A DNA stretch of 64,000 nucleotides, from the NCBI GenBank assembly GCA_003427395.1, contig BFEA01000077.1:1050588-1114587 (forward strand), written 5' to 3'. Source of the DNA: Chara braunii. Lineage: Eukaryota; Streptophyta; Charophyceae; Charales; Characeae. A model generated the notes under the pieces. That model made no database searches and was not told the DNA's origin. It saw only the letters and a list, made by a program, of their open reading frames with translations. The translations under genes were made by a program, and so were the position numbers. Positions 1 through 9,364 of the stretch are shown one piece after another (the stretch's first letter is position 1; every line of letters starts with the position of its first letter).

Positions 1-2
1 AC

Positions 3-532
3 AGGCTACGCACGACCAAGTACAAGGCAAATTGAGCCAAATGCGAATTCACACAACAAGATCTCGGGTACTTGGGCCACTTTGTGACGCCGCAAAGCAT
101 CCGTCCGCTCGCGGACAAGATCAAGGCCATCCAAGATTGGCCGGAACTGACCAACACCACGGAAGTTCGCTCTTTTATGGGATTGGTCGGGTACTACCAA
201 CGCTTCATCGGAGGATACGCACCGATCACCGCACCCTTGTCAAGATTGCAGTCTCCAAAGGTGCCTTTCCATTTCGCTGACGAAGTCCGAAGTTCGTTCC
301 AGAAATTGAAGACGGCGTTGCTCCTTCCTCCCGTCTTGAGCATCTACGATCCCACCTTGCCTACGAGAGTGACTACGAACACTTCCGGCTACGGCATGGG
401 TGCAGTTTTGGAACAACACGACAGAGTAGATTCGCATCCGGTTCAATACTTCAGCAAAAAGATGCCTCCCATCAACTTCGTTGATGATGCACGGAAGGAG
501 TTGCTTGCTTTGTCACGGTACTCAAACGTTGG
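3..532 (+). pseudogene. gypsy RT thumb and RNase H N-terminal half (remnant)
   Basis: The frame starting at base 3 reads KYKAN-stop-AKCEF, then YLGHFVTPQSIRP and FMGLVGYYQRFIGGYAPIT. These are the hallmark post-YLDD and connection motifs of Ty3/gypsy RT. RNase H begins at about 345 with LPTRVTTNTSGYGMGAVLEQ, where the first catalytic Asp expected in TTDASGYG is Asn. Element 2 keeps Asp here. DARKELLAL supplies the Glu motif. A TGA at 33-35 interrupts the frame, and the frame is lost in the 29-bp duplication at 504-561. It cannot give an active enzyme. Confidence 0.9.
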
Positions 533-561
533 CTTGCTTTGTCACGGTACTCAAACGTTGG
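504..561 (+). repeat. 29-bp perfect tandem duplication inside RNase H
   Basis: Bases 504-532 are repeated exactly at 533-561. The unit begins cttgctttgtcacggtactc. The unit length is not a multiple of three, so it scrambles the RNase H frame. Confidence 0.95.
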
Positions 562-747
562 CGACACTTCCTCCTCGGGCGTCATAGGTTCACTTGGGCT
601 ACAGACAATAACCCATTGACCTGCTACAAGACGAAAGACACGGTGAGCAGCATGATCGCTCGATGCATGTATTTCATCGATCAATTCACCTTCACACCAA
701 AACACATTTCGGGCCTCTCCAACCGAGCCGCGGATGCTCTCTCATGA
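533..747 (+). pseudogene. gypsy RNase H C-terminal half (remnant)
   Basis: After the 29-bp duplication a different frame continues RNase H: LKRWRHFLLGRHRFTWATDN, then a stretch ending FTPKHISGLSNRAADALS. WATDNNPL carries the third catalytic Asp and SNRAADALSR is the usual RNase H end. The frame meets TGA at 745-747, where the family has Arg after ALS. It then continues with RSNLCALTHHAFNFDDALHQ, so the stop is a point change and not the gene end. Confidence 0.88.
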
Positions 748-1903
748 AGATCAAATCTTTGTGCACTGACTCACCACGCGTTCAATTTCGACGATGCCCT
801 TCATCAGCATTTTGTGCGAGTATACAAGTCTGATCCGGGATACGCCATGCTCTACGAGCAACTATCCTTGGATCATCCGCCGGCCAACAATTATCGCCTC
901 GTCGATAGCTACTTGCTTATTCACTCACGAGGCAAGGACTTACTATGTCCCACACGACCTTCGCTTCACGACTCGCCTCCTCGTCGAGTCCCACGACTCG
1001 CGACTCGCCCGCCACTTCGGAGTCAACCGTACGATCGCAAGACTTCGGCAACGATTCTGGTGGCCCGACCTCATTACTGACGTCAATCGGTATTGCGACT
1101 CTTGCGAAGTTTGTCATCGAAGCAAGCCCCGCAACCGCAATCCCTACGGCGAGTTGCGCCCGTTGCCCACCCCACGGGAACCCGGCCTCTCCATTGCTAT
1201 GGACGTCACCGGCCTGTTTCCCCATGATCGCCTCGGGCACGACGGCATCCTCACGGTCGTTGACCGATTGAGTAAACACGTGCGATTTCTCCCTTGCAAG
1301 TACTACGCCACGGCTCCCGAACTTGCGCGCCTCTTGCACTCCGGGTGGATTTGCAGCCACGGAGTACCTGAACACATCGTCAGCAACCGCCACACTCATT
1401 TCTTGAATGCATTTTGGACTTCTCTCATGCAGGAATCCAGCACCAAGATGAAACCAAGTTCGGCTCGGCATCCACAAACAGACGGGCAAACTGAGTGGGC
1501 ACATCAAACCGCTCAAATGATGCTTTGTATGCTCATCCGTCCGGATCAGAAGGATTGGGTTGACCGCCTCCCCGACATCGAGTTCGCCTACAACACTTCG
1601 TTGCATCCTGCGATCGGCGTGACTCCATTCGAGTTGCACCACAGTGGCAGGAAAGCCCGTATCTTCGCTGATCTTCCGTTTCCAAGGACTGCCGACATTG
1701 ACGCCGCTTGCTCTCCCACCTCCGTTCGCAAGTATCAGGACTTGGTGGCTAAAGCCCGCGCCAACATGCGAAAGGCCCAAGTCCGCATGCAACAGCAAGC
1801 CAATCGGCGTTGCATGCCATGCCCTATCCGCGTCGTCGACCTTGTTCGGGTCTCCACGGAGAAGTTTGCACTTGAACAAGATGTCTCGCGCAATACTTCC
1901 TAA
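748..1903 (+). pseudogene. gypsy integrase (remnant)
   Basis: The linker VRVYKSDPGYAMLYEQLSLD lies in the frame of 814 and joins after a frame change near 945 to the long frame ending at 1903. The zinc-binding region has two His (ESHDSRLARHFG) and two Cys (SCEVC). The core has the first Asp in AMDVTGLFP and the Glu in HPQTDGQTEWAH. The second catalytic Asp, expected in SDRD, reads SNRHTHF, so Asp is Asn. The C-terminal part includes KAQVRMQQQANRR and FALEQDVSRN. Established knowledge: a DDE integrase lacking one acidic residue does not catalyse strand transfer. Confidence 0.92.
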
Positions 1904-2412
1904 GTGGTTTGGACCATAAACCGTCATATCAGCCGCAGGTGATGAGCCCGATGGCCCTTCTTTTGTGATCGACATCCCGCCGCATCTATCGGTCCACCCG
2001 GTCTTCCACGCCTCCAAGCGCCTCCATTCGCGTTGCACCACGGTGGCAGGAAAGCCCGTGTCTTCGCTGATCTTCCATTTCCAAGGGCTGCAGACAATGA
2101 CGCCGCTTGCTCTCCCTCCTCCGGTCGGAAGTATCGGGACTTGCTAGCTAAAGCCCGCGCCAACACGCAAAAGGCCCAAGTCCACACGCAACAACAAGCC
2201 AATCGGCGTCGCGTGTGATGCCAGATCCGCGTAGGCGACCTTGTTTGGGTCTCCACGGAGGAGGTTGCACTTGAACAAGATGTCCAGCGTAAGCTATTTG
2301 GACCATGGACCGTTATATCAGCCGAAGGTGATGAGCCCGATGGCCCTTCTTTTGTGATCGGCATCAAGCCGCATCTACCGGTCCACCCGGTCTTCCACGC
2401 CTCCAAGCTGGC
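1623..2412 (+). repeat. about 395-bp diverged tandem duplication of the integrase C-terminus
   Basis: Copy 1 (1623-2021) and copy 2 (2022-2412) both run from ctccattcg / ttgcaccac through the KARAN and ANRR coding segments to ggtccacccggtcttccacg. The join lies at the 9-base word ctccattcg, suggesting a short-homology event. The copies differ at many positions, so the duplication is old. Confidence 0.9.
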
Positions 2413-2728
2413 CACATATACACCAGCCAAGAGCGACGACTTCTCGGGCCGACAATCTCAGGACCCTCCTATGGATGTTCATCAGGAAATCGATCGCGTC
2501 ATCATGCATCGCAAGCACGACAACAAGCCAATGCAATACAAGGTCACATTCAAGTGGTGCGACCCCGACGATACGTGATGGATTTCACGGCCAGCCTTGC
2601 AAGCCTCCGCACCACTTATCTACGCCAAATACGAGAAGAAACGGCTAGCCACGGAAGTTGCAACGCCTGCCCCTCCCACCCGGACTTCGGTCCCTCCCTC
2701 CAAGAGGCAGCTTCGCCCTCGCAGATAA
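2287..2728 (+). pseudogene. gypsy integrase C-terminus with chromodomain (remnant)
   Basis: The frame reads GDEPDGPSFVIGIKPHLPVH and PVFHASKL, a motif that precedes chromodomains in plant chromoviruses. It then reads HQEIDRVIMHRKHDN and QYKVTFKWCDPDDT, the chromodomain core. A TGA after DDT precedes Trp. The end of pol can be followed in another frame as YEKKRLATEVATP to RQLRPRR with a stop at 2726-2728, just before the polypurine tract. Chromodomains target integration to marked chromatin. Confidence 0.85.
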
Positions 2729-2742
2729 GCTCGGTCTTTCAA

Positions 2743-2753
2743 GCAGGGGGGAG
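2743..2753 (+). promoter_or_regulatory. polypurine tract of gypsy element 1
   Basis: The run gcaggggggag lies 14 bases after the pol stop and directly before TGTGGCATATTC, a TG-start LTR. In this element class the tract primes plus-strand DNA. Confidence 0.75.
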
Positions 2754-3749
2754 TGTGGCATATTCAGCTCCAAACGGGCCTTGCAGGGCCCAATCAGGTA
2801 GGCTAGGGGTCAATAGAGGTAGGGTCTGTGTCGTTTGGAACCTCGGTAGGGTCCGCAGGGATAGGCCGATTTTAGGCTTGATTGAGTAGGACCAGCACCA
2901 GTTGAGAGGCCCTGTAGGCCTCGTTTTGGTTAGTGTCGGGCGGCTCCAGCCTTACGCCGCCCTTTGCTTCAAGAAAACATTTGAGGAACGTCGGATTCAG
3001 TTGTTTTGTCTGGCAGGAAAGCAGTCGACATTAAACGGGGACGATATCATATTTGCGCAACAAGTATCGAGATCGAGGGCTATGGGAAAAGCAGATTCAT
3101 GAGCTTCGAGTGGGCTTCATTTACGTAAACTATCATCACCAAGACATAAAGAAACGGCTACTGCAGCGGAGGTGCCAAAAGCTTTTGGATCAAGAGCGAG
3201 GCCGAGAGGGCCAGACTCACGCTAAGAGCCGGACAGTGCACGAAACAATGGAAGGGGCCGACTATTGTGACGAGCCCTCGGGCCGACCAAGCAGCGGTAA
3301 CACTAAAAGTTCACCACGAGGTCCAAATTTGAGAGAGAATGCTACGTGAGCGCGCACGGGACCATTGCGTTTGGGTTGTGAGTGAGACCTAAAAAGGATT
3401 GCGGGCCTAAGGTTGGGAAAAAGGGCCTTCGGGTCATGCGATAACTTATTCAAGGGTGCGGGCCCTGTGGAATTCTACAAGGCCCGGTGCCTTTCATGTG
3501 GGGACCACGGGTTTGGAAGGAGGTCCAGTACCAGGGCGCTGCAAAAGGCCCGGTACCTGACGAGAAGACCCCCTTCGTTCAAAACTTTTCGGGGGCCCAA
3601 ACAGGCCCGGGTACAGGCTCGAGAAAGTCGTGGTACCGAGGCGCTGCAACTTGTCAACGGCCCGAAGCACACAAAGGCGCTGGGGCACACCGAGAAGAGG
3701 GCCCAACAAAGCATAAAAGCCCAACCGGGCTCAAGGTAGGGGCTTTTTG

Positions 3750-3898
3750 GCAGATGCGCACCTACGAGCGCACAAAAGGGGACACTTCTCAAATGCGCAC
3801 TTACGGGCGCACGACGGAAGTCGGGGGCGGACTTCCCACTTGTGCACTTACACGCGCACAAGGGGATTTCCCTCATGCGCACGTGCAGGCGCACTAAG
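3750..3898 (+). repeat. degenerate tandem repeat, about 36-48 bp units
   Basis: Four successive units carry the pattern tgcgcacctacgagcgcaca: near 3752, 3793, 3842 and 3873. Each is followed by a variable G/A-rich spacer. Confidence 0.7.
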
Positions 3899-4132
3899 GG
3901 AGTTCGGGAGAGAGCGGAGGGACCAGAGCAACATTCGAGGAGAGGGGTAAGCACCAGATGACAAGCGATAAGGGGAAACACACCAAGACACCTGAACAGG
4001 CGAACTCCATAGACGAGCGCACGGAGGGCACAGTAGTGCACATGAGTGCGCGCCTGCCTTCAGATTGAGTGCACAAGTGGCCAAGGTGCACAAACATGCA
4101 ATCTCACTCGCGCGCGCGGCCGTGTAATCGCG

Positions 4133-4380
4133 CGCATAGGCAGAACGACGTTCACAAGCGCACAGCCACACGGACACACATCTGCACGATTACGCGCTCA
4201 GGGGGATCGGCGAGTGCAAGCGTTCAGCCACGAGCGCGTGCAAACGCGCGACCGTGAGCATAGGCGGATCGACGTGTGCAAGCGCACTGCCATGTGCACG
4301 CGTAGCCGCGCGATCACGAGCATAGGCGGATTGGCTCGTGCAAGCACACAACCACGTGCACACAGGTGGGGAGAGCCGCA
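4133..4380 (+). repeat. 62-bp tandem repeat, 4 units
   Basis: Units start at 4133, 4195, 4257 and 4319, exactly 62 bp apart. The shared core is agcataggcgga followed by cgtgcaagc and cacgtgcac. Units 3 and 4 are most alike. Confidence 0.85.
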
Positions 4381-6129
4381 TGGAGCAACGCGAGCACACA
4401 CGCACGCTGCGAGGACTAGCGAGGACGCACGTGCACCCGCGCGCTGCAGCATGCAATCCTGCGGGATCGGGACCGAGGCGAGGAGAGGTCACGTACGTTA
4501 GTGCGATCTCGCACGCGTTATCGAGGAGCTCGCGCGTACTATACAGGAGGTCGCGCGCACCAGTGCTCCCTCGCAAACGTCGTTGAGAGGTTGTGCGCAC
4601 CAGTGCGACTGCTTGCCTATAGCCAGGGGAGGCCCCGCGCACCACCGCACACCAGCGCACAGCGGATCGAGGCACGGGGAAAGTCGTGCACGCCAGCACG
4701 CACCCGCGCATTGCAACTGGGACAACGGGGCGCGCAACTGTGGATGTTTGCGCGCATCCGTGCGAAGCCGGAGACAAGTGTGCCAACACCCCACCATCAG
4801 CCCACGATCAAGTAGCGCGCACTTCAGCGCGGACCTGCACACCGACCGGGTCGCGGAGACAGGGGCGTGGGCCCTCACGCGCAACTGTGTGCAGCTGGTG
4901 CGGTGGGGATAGAGGTGCGAGCAGAAGGGATATACGGGCGTCTACCCGCACGGAGTCGAGCACATCACGCGCGGTCAAGGCAGGAGAGACACTACAGCGA
5001 GCAGTTGTTCGACTCCGGAATTGCGCTTGCGCCTCTACAAGGCAGACCGAACTTTGGAAAAACTTGACTTTTGGAGTGATCCGGGATTAAGGGACCCAAG
5101 TTCGAACGAAGCAGAACTTCGCGGTCAGACTGGGATTTGGAAACTAGCAACGGGCAGACCTCAGCATTGGGACTACGGGACTTGGACGGGGGCCTTTACA
5201 TTAGGCCGAGGACCACGGGATCAAGAGTAGGCAAACAGAACGGTCAGACCAAGCCGGGACATTTGGTACAGTCGGGGATCTTTGGGCACAAGCTAGGACT
5301 TTGGGAGTAGAGTGGAACCTCTGTACGCAGGCCTGGGTTCTGAGCACAAGATTGAGACCTTGTACGGGATTGGGACTTGGGACAAAGACCAAGGTCTTAG
5401 GGTCAAGGAAGGGATCTCAAACCTAGAGAGAGACTTTGAGACACAGATCAAGATTTTGGGCGCAAGACGAGCGCTCGAGCCTGGACGTTTCGGTCAAGCT
5501 GGCCTCTTTGGACGGAGCCGGGACATTTTAGGTCCACCGAGGTCGCGAGACTGGGCATACGCAGGCCGAGGCCGGGAACGCGGGGCTTCAGCAGGAGAGT
5601 GAGACACAACAGGGGATTTTGGCCAGGGAGGCTTCTCAATCGGGGATTTGTGGACCAAGGACAGGACCAAGAACGATAAAAGACTCGACAACAGCCAACA
5701 AGGCGCGATAGTGACGTGGGCAGACTTATGGTGAAGCTCGACCTTGAACTTTGGCCTCAATGGGCACGAGAGTCCGGTTCGGACACAGAGAGTACCAGTA
5801 CGGTTCCCTGGGATCGACGAGCGCGTTACCGAGGTCACCCCATTGGGCGGAGAATCCATCCTAGGCTGTTAGTAAGATCAGTCGGGACTCAAACTGATTT
5901 TCCAGTTTCGGACGCGGGAACTATTTCAGGACTGGGATCAACGTTGTGGACGCTATTATTCTATATTAAATGGGAATACATATATTGTTTCTTCTGAGTG
6001 CTGGTTTGTGAGTCACTCGTCGTCGCATCTTCGATCAATTTCAGTGGTCGTTGTATGGATCTGGACTGACCAGTTTTCCTTGCAGGATACAGGAGCCCCG
6101 ATCAACTCTCCTATGAGTGGCATACACGG

Positions 6130-6612
6130 CGTGTGGTACAGGGTACGATCGGCGAGCCGGCAGATCCCTTCTACCGGTTAACAACGGGCCTTGGCGCACG
6201 TTTTGGCGCCAAGGCGGTGACTTTGAGGCCGCACCGTTTCGGTAGGCGCTGGAGGCCCAGCCTCAGTTTCGGCGCCAGGACTCGGCCACTGAGGCCAACC
6301 CAGCGCTATATAGCTGGGTCCAACCTCAGTTCGGGCGGTTAGTAGAGGATGAAGGTGAGGCATACTTCGAACGACGGCAGTGCAGCATAGAGTAATGTAG
6401 GGGAGGGGGAGATGGTGATGACAGCCAAGGGACTTACCTGAGACTCACCTACATGGCCATTGCTCCAGCTTCGTCTTCAGCGCGTCCGCACTTGCATCAA
6501 GGCACCACCTTTCTCAAGTCAGTACCTGGTATATATAGAGAGAGAGAGAGCATTTTCTTCCTCCTCCAGTCCACCACCTTCTTCCCCTCCCGGCGCTCTG
6601 CTGCTTATCTGA

Positions 6613-6661
<49 letters not shown>

Positions 6662-7112
6662 ACAACACTTGGGATTCAATCTCGGCATTTGGACAGAGAT
6701 GTTGGGGGGACTACGTGGGATTGATATCAGCGACATTTGGGTTGACGACATTCTCATCTCTTCCCCCTCCTCCTCATCTGTGTACGAGTTAGGCCTGGCC
6801 CCTTCGTCCTGTGTGCGATGCCAGGCCATTCACACCGTGTGATGATGATGATGTATGTCCAATCTGCCTTTTGACATTGGTTGGGTCTGATCATTTGTAT
6901 TCTAGCCTTCCCCTGTGCTATCCTGCTCTATCTGTGAGAGGTCAGTTCTTCGTTCTAGTTTGTACCATCTTGGTATGCGACACCATCATTCTTCTGGGTA
7001 CAAAGGCAGCGGACTGGCATGAGGGCACAAAGCTGGGAAGGTACAAAGAGCGCGAGCTGCAGAAGAAATCAGGCCACATGGAAACCTTATTGGCGGTGAT
7101 CTACATATAACA
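6130..7112 (+). mobile_element. LTR copy A of the shared LTR family (5' edge uncertain)
   Basis: From about 6410 to 6960 this aligns with the LTR at 25665-26953: acttacctg, ccatagctcc/ccattgctcc, agtacctgg, the (GA)n tract, gttgacgacattc, tcatctgtgta, tcacaccttgtgatga and ggtattctag all occur in the same order. A TATA box (ctatatag, 6305-6312) corresponds to cacttatagctg in the 57-kb copy. The probable 3' end is acatataaca at 7103-7112, similar to the GCATGTAACA end of the 25.7-kb copy. Confidence 0.75.
6617..6658 (+). repeat. (GA)n microsatellite in LTR copy A
   Basis: About 42 bp of pure GA at the position where other LTR copies also hold GA or purine runs. Confidence 0.97.
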
Positions 7113-7128
7113 GGAGTGGGGGCTCCCA

Positions 7129-7590
7129 TTGAGGGCACACATAGCACGCATGAGTGGAGAAGGCGTTCGGGAGCAAAACGCACAGAAGGAAGAGATCCAT
7201 AAGAGAGGAAGAGGAGGTTGTGTTCGCACGTGGCAAGGGGAAGGCAGCAGCGACACCTCCATGGAAGAGAAGGCTAGCGCGTCCGGTGAAAAGGAGGAAT
7301 CAATAGCGATCAAGCGGAGAGAGCCGCAGCTAGGGCTGCCAAGGAAGCACCAAAGTCGAGGCTGCAAAACCTCCAGAGGAGAAAAAATTGTGGCCCAAGG
7401 GCACAATGTGGACCCCTACTGTCCTCAATGACGAGAAAAGCGAGGACAACAATGCTTCATTGTCAGTGCACATTATCCTCGATGACGACAAAAGAGAGGA
7501 CAACAATGCTCCATCCTCATCATCATCCTCCTCATCGAAGGATGAGACCAGTTCCACCGAGGGGGGGGGGGGGGTCAACGGTGACAATGG
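7129..7590 (+). other. low-complexity acidic ORFs, unrecognised
   Basis: Two overlapping frames (7129-7431 and from 7388) encode charged, Ser/Asp-rich peptides such as DDDKREDNNAPSSSSSSSS. A 54-bp in-frame duplication (7423-7476 and 7477-7530) repeats the DEKSEDNN/DDKREDNN segment. I recognise no domain. The 3' part is corrupted by the adapter artefact. It could be a gag-like or host low-complexity exon. Confidence 0.35.
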
Positions 7591-7705
7591 GGACTGTCTC
7601 TTATACACATCTAGATGTGTATCCATCCTCATCATCATCCTCCTCATCGAAGGATGAGACCAGTTCCACCGNGGGGGGGGGGGGGGTCAACGGNGACAAT
7701 GGGGN
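7510..7705. other. assembly artefact: partial transposase adapter between duplicated reads
   Basis: Bases 7594-7612 are exactly the Tn5/Nextera mosaic-end sequence CTGTCTCTTATACACATCT, followed by the start of its reverse complement (agatgtgtat). The flanks are near-identical copies: 7510-7592 and 7622-7704. The second copy holds ambiguous bases at 7672, 7694 and 7705. The poly-G runs differ by one or two bases. Confidence 0.93.
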
Positions 7706-8215
7706 GGATGATGAGGCAGCAAGTGGGCCAAAGTCGGAGGGCAATGTTCAAAAACACGAAGGGGACGATGGGTAGGGTGGAGAGCGTTGCAGGCCTTGAC
7801 CTGGGCTTTGGATCTTCTGGCCCTATTACTTTTGAGGTGCACCTTCATCATAAATTCATAAAAAAGTTGACAAGCTTTCAAATTGTGGTGCTATTTTGTG
7901 TGGTGGCTCTTGGTGTCCAGGGCATTGAACTTAAGAATTCGTTAATTCCTTAATGTTGGAGTTATGTGAAGTTCTTTTGCAAGAATTTTAATTTTTTGTA
8001 CTTGTTTTGCCTGTGTTATAGATCTTTTATTCCTTTTATCTACGCAGCATTGTCGACCAATTGTCTATGTTGTTCTTTTTATGTGATTGTTGTTGTTGTG
8101 TGTGTGCTTTGTCTGGCACCCGGCACTACAGGTATGACCAGCCTCCATACTGTTCTTGTATTTTTCCCCTCAAGTATTTGTTGTTGTTATTGTTGACAAG
8201 CGGGTGCGAACGTGC
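7706..8215. other. non-coding, AT-rich stretch
   Basis: No gene is recognised. The 7.95-8.2 kb part is T-rich and ends in a pyrimidine tract before the zinc-knuckle segment, so it could be an intron. Confidence 0.4.
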
Positions 8216-8335
8216 AATCCTTGGAAAGCGATGAAGATGCCAGAGTCATTATGCAGGAACAGGAGAGAGGAGGGGTTTGTTTTCAATGTGGGGATCCGGG
8301 CCACATCGTTCCCTTCCGCCCTAACTTCAGGTAGC
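8216..8335 (+). pseudogene. degenerate CCHC zinc-knuckle segment, gag-like
   Basis: One frame reads SLESDEDARVIMQEQERGGV and then CFQCGDPGHIVPF before a stop. This matches the retroelement gag zinc knuckle C-x2-C-x4-H-x4-C except that the last Cys is Phe. The segment is short and has no gag capsid around it. It could also be a domesticated or exonised knuckle. Family identity is inference from the motif alone. Confidence 0.5.
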
Positions 8336-8397
8336 CGCCAAAACGGAATGACCAGTAGGAATGGCAGCTGCTCCTACTACAGCTGCAGACTTTGATA

Positions 8398-8561
8398 GGC
8401 AGGAAAAAGCGCATGTTGGTATGGAACTCTCCTGTCTGCAGGCCCCTACGCCAAGGGATGACGTAGGCCACCACCTACTGGCAGGAAGAAGCACATGCTG
8501 TTATGGAACTCTCCTGTCTGCAGGCCCCTACACCAGGGGCTGATGTAGGCCACCACCTAGT
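8398..8561 (+). repeat. 82-bp tandem duplication
   Basis: Units 8398-8479 and 8480-8561 share ggcagga, tatggaactctcctgtctgc and aggccaccaccta with about ten differences. Confidence 0.9.
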
Positions 8562-8930
8562 ATTTGTGATAGGGCCTCTCTAGGTGGATCCCTCGAGAGC
8601 GTAGGTGATCACCTGATCACTTGCCGCCAAGCCTGGGCTGAAATGAAGAAGTGTAAAGGGCAGCTAATTTTAGCAGATGTAGAGATAAGACGCGAGTAAG
8701 AAGCCTTGTCTGTAGGTTGCTTGACTAGGACGCCCGTGTCCCGAGTAGCTTCACAATAAGCCAAAGTGTTTTCACCGAAGGCCATTCAAACAGTGGCCTG
8801 GACCCGCGCCCAACCACCCCACGACGGAGACGCTGAGTCTGGGAGACAGTTACGGACCGCTAGATAGGTCGTCGCACGCAAACGTATAGGGTACGCACGG
8901 CTCAGGCAAGAGAGAAAGGTCAGCTCTTGC
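8562..8930. other. no gene seen
   Basis: Unique sequence without long frames. It may be internal sequence of the minus-strand gypsy whose LTR lies at 9365-10560. Confidence 0.4.
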
Positions 8931-8934
8931 AAAC

Positions 8935-9241
8935 TCAGCGTCTCCGCCGACATGAGCTAGCCTCAGGTTCGTCCTCCACACGCGCAGCCGGTGGGTGTTC
9001 TCGTCGCCACTGATCTAGTTTGTGCCATGATTGGGTCTCCACCTTGCAAGCTTCAAATTCCGCTTCGAAGTCCCAGCGTAAGCGTTGTTGTTCGCCTTTC
9101 GTGGTCCCAAATGAGGTTTCCATCGCATGATACGTCAAGGTCACCTAAACCTCCATTGTAATCCCGTCCCTTTTTGCACCTCCACTTAGCTTGGTTTTTA
9201 GCCTCAGTAATAGCCGCTTGCAGTCTTTGATCCTCCCTCAT
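8935..9241 (-). pseudogene. gag-leader-like ORF remnants downstream of LTR copy B
   Basis: On the minus strand, 120 bases inside the LTR at 9365, a frame begins MREDQRLQAAITEAKNQAKW and ends at 9053. A second frame (9144-8935) reads KVETQSWHKLDQWRREHPP. The position just inside a 5' LTR, and the charged, Gln-rich character, fit the start of gag. No capsid or zinc knuckle follows. A frameshift near 9140 would explain the two frames. Confidence 0.45.
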
Positions 9242-9364
9242 CTCCTCTTCTCTACTTCCCTCAAATTAACTTTTGGTTTTGCCTCTCTGCCGTCAAAATC
9301 CAACATAGTAATGATCCAAGGACCATCCCCAAACTCTAAAGATCAGCGTACCACGGACCTCCAA

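Larger units (their letters stand above)
1..2753 (+). mobile_element. Ty3/gypsy element 1, 3' part of pol, degenerate
   Basis: The window opens inside a Ty3/gypsy pol gene. In order it holds the RT thumb end, RNase H, integrase and a chromodomain-like tail, then a polypurine tract and LTR start. This order is diagnostic of chromovirus-type Ty3/gypsy elements. It is dead: in-frame stops at 33-35 and 745-747, frame changes near 505-560 and 945, a replaced integrase Asp, a 399-bp tandem duplication and a stop in the chromodomain. Its closest relative in the window is element 2 at 53.3-58.4 kb. Confidence 0.93.
2754..6090 (+). mobile_element. LTR-derived DNA after element 1 (3' edge uncertain)
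   Basis: The 3' LTR begins at 2754 with TG directly after the polypurine tract. I see no pol motif from here to about 6.1 kb. The DNA is GC-rich, with 62-bp tandem units at 4133-4380 and degenerate gcgcac-type repeats around 3750-3900. Long open frames at 3475-4880 come from this biased composition and resemble no protein family. The LTR 3' end could not be fixed: it may end near 6.1 kb, or nested insertions may have extended it to the LTR-like block ending at 7112. Confidence 0.5.

Noticed and set aside
917-2041. 374-codon minus-strand ORF
   Set aside because: It is antisense to the integrase and has no family features of its own.
4133-4380. CRISPR-like array
   Set aside because: Units are contiguous and diverged, with no unique spacers; the context is eukaryotic LTR DNA.
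3475-4884. Long overlapping Arg/Cys/Thr-rich ORFs on both strands
   Set aside because: They arise from gcgcac-rich repeats; frames overlap in opposite directions and no domain is seen.
9340-9364. tRNA primer-binding site after LTR copy B
   Set aside because: tggtacgctgatc only vaguely resembles the initiator-Met site and is not adjacent to the LTR end.
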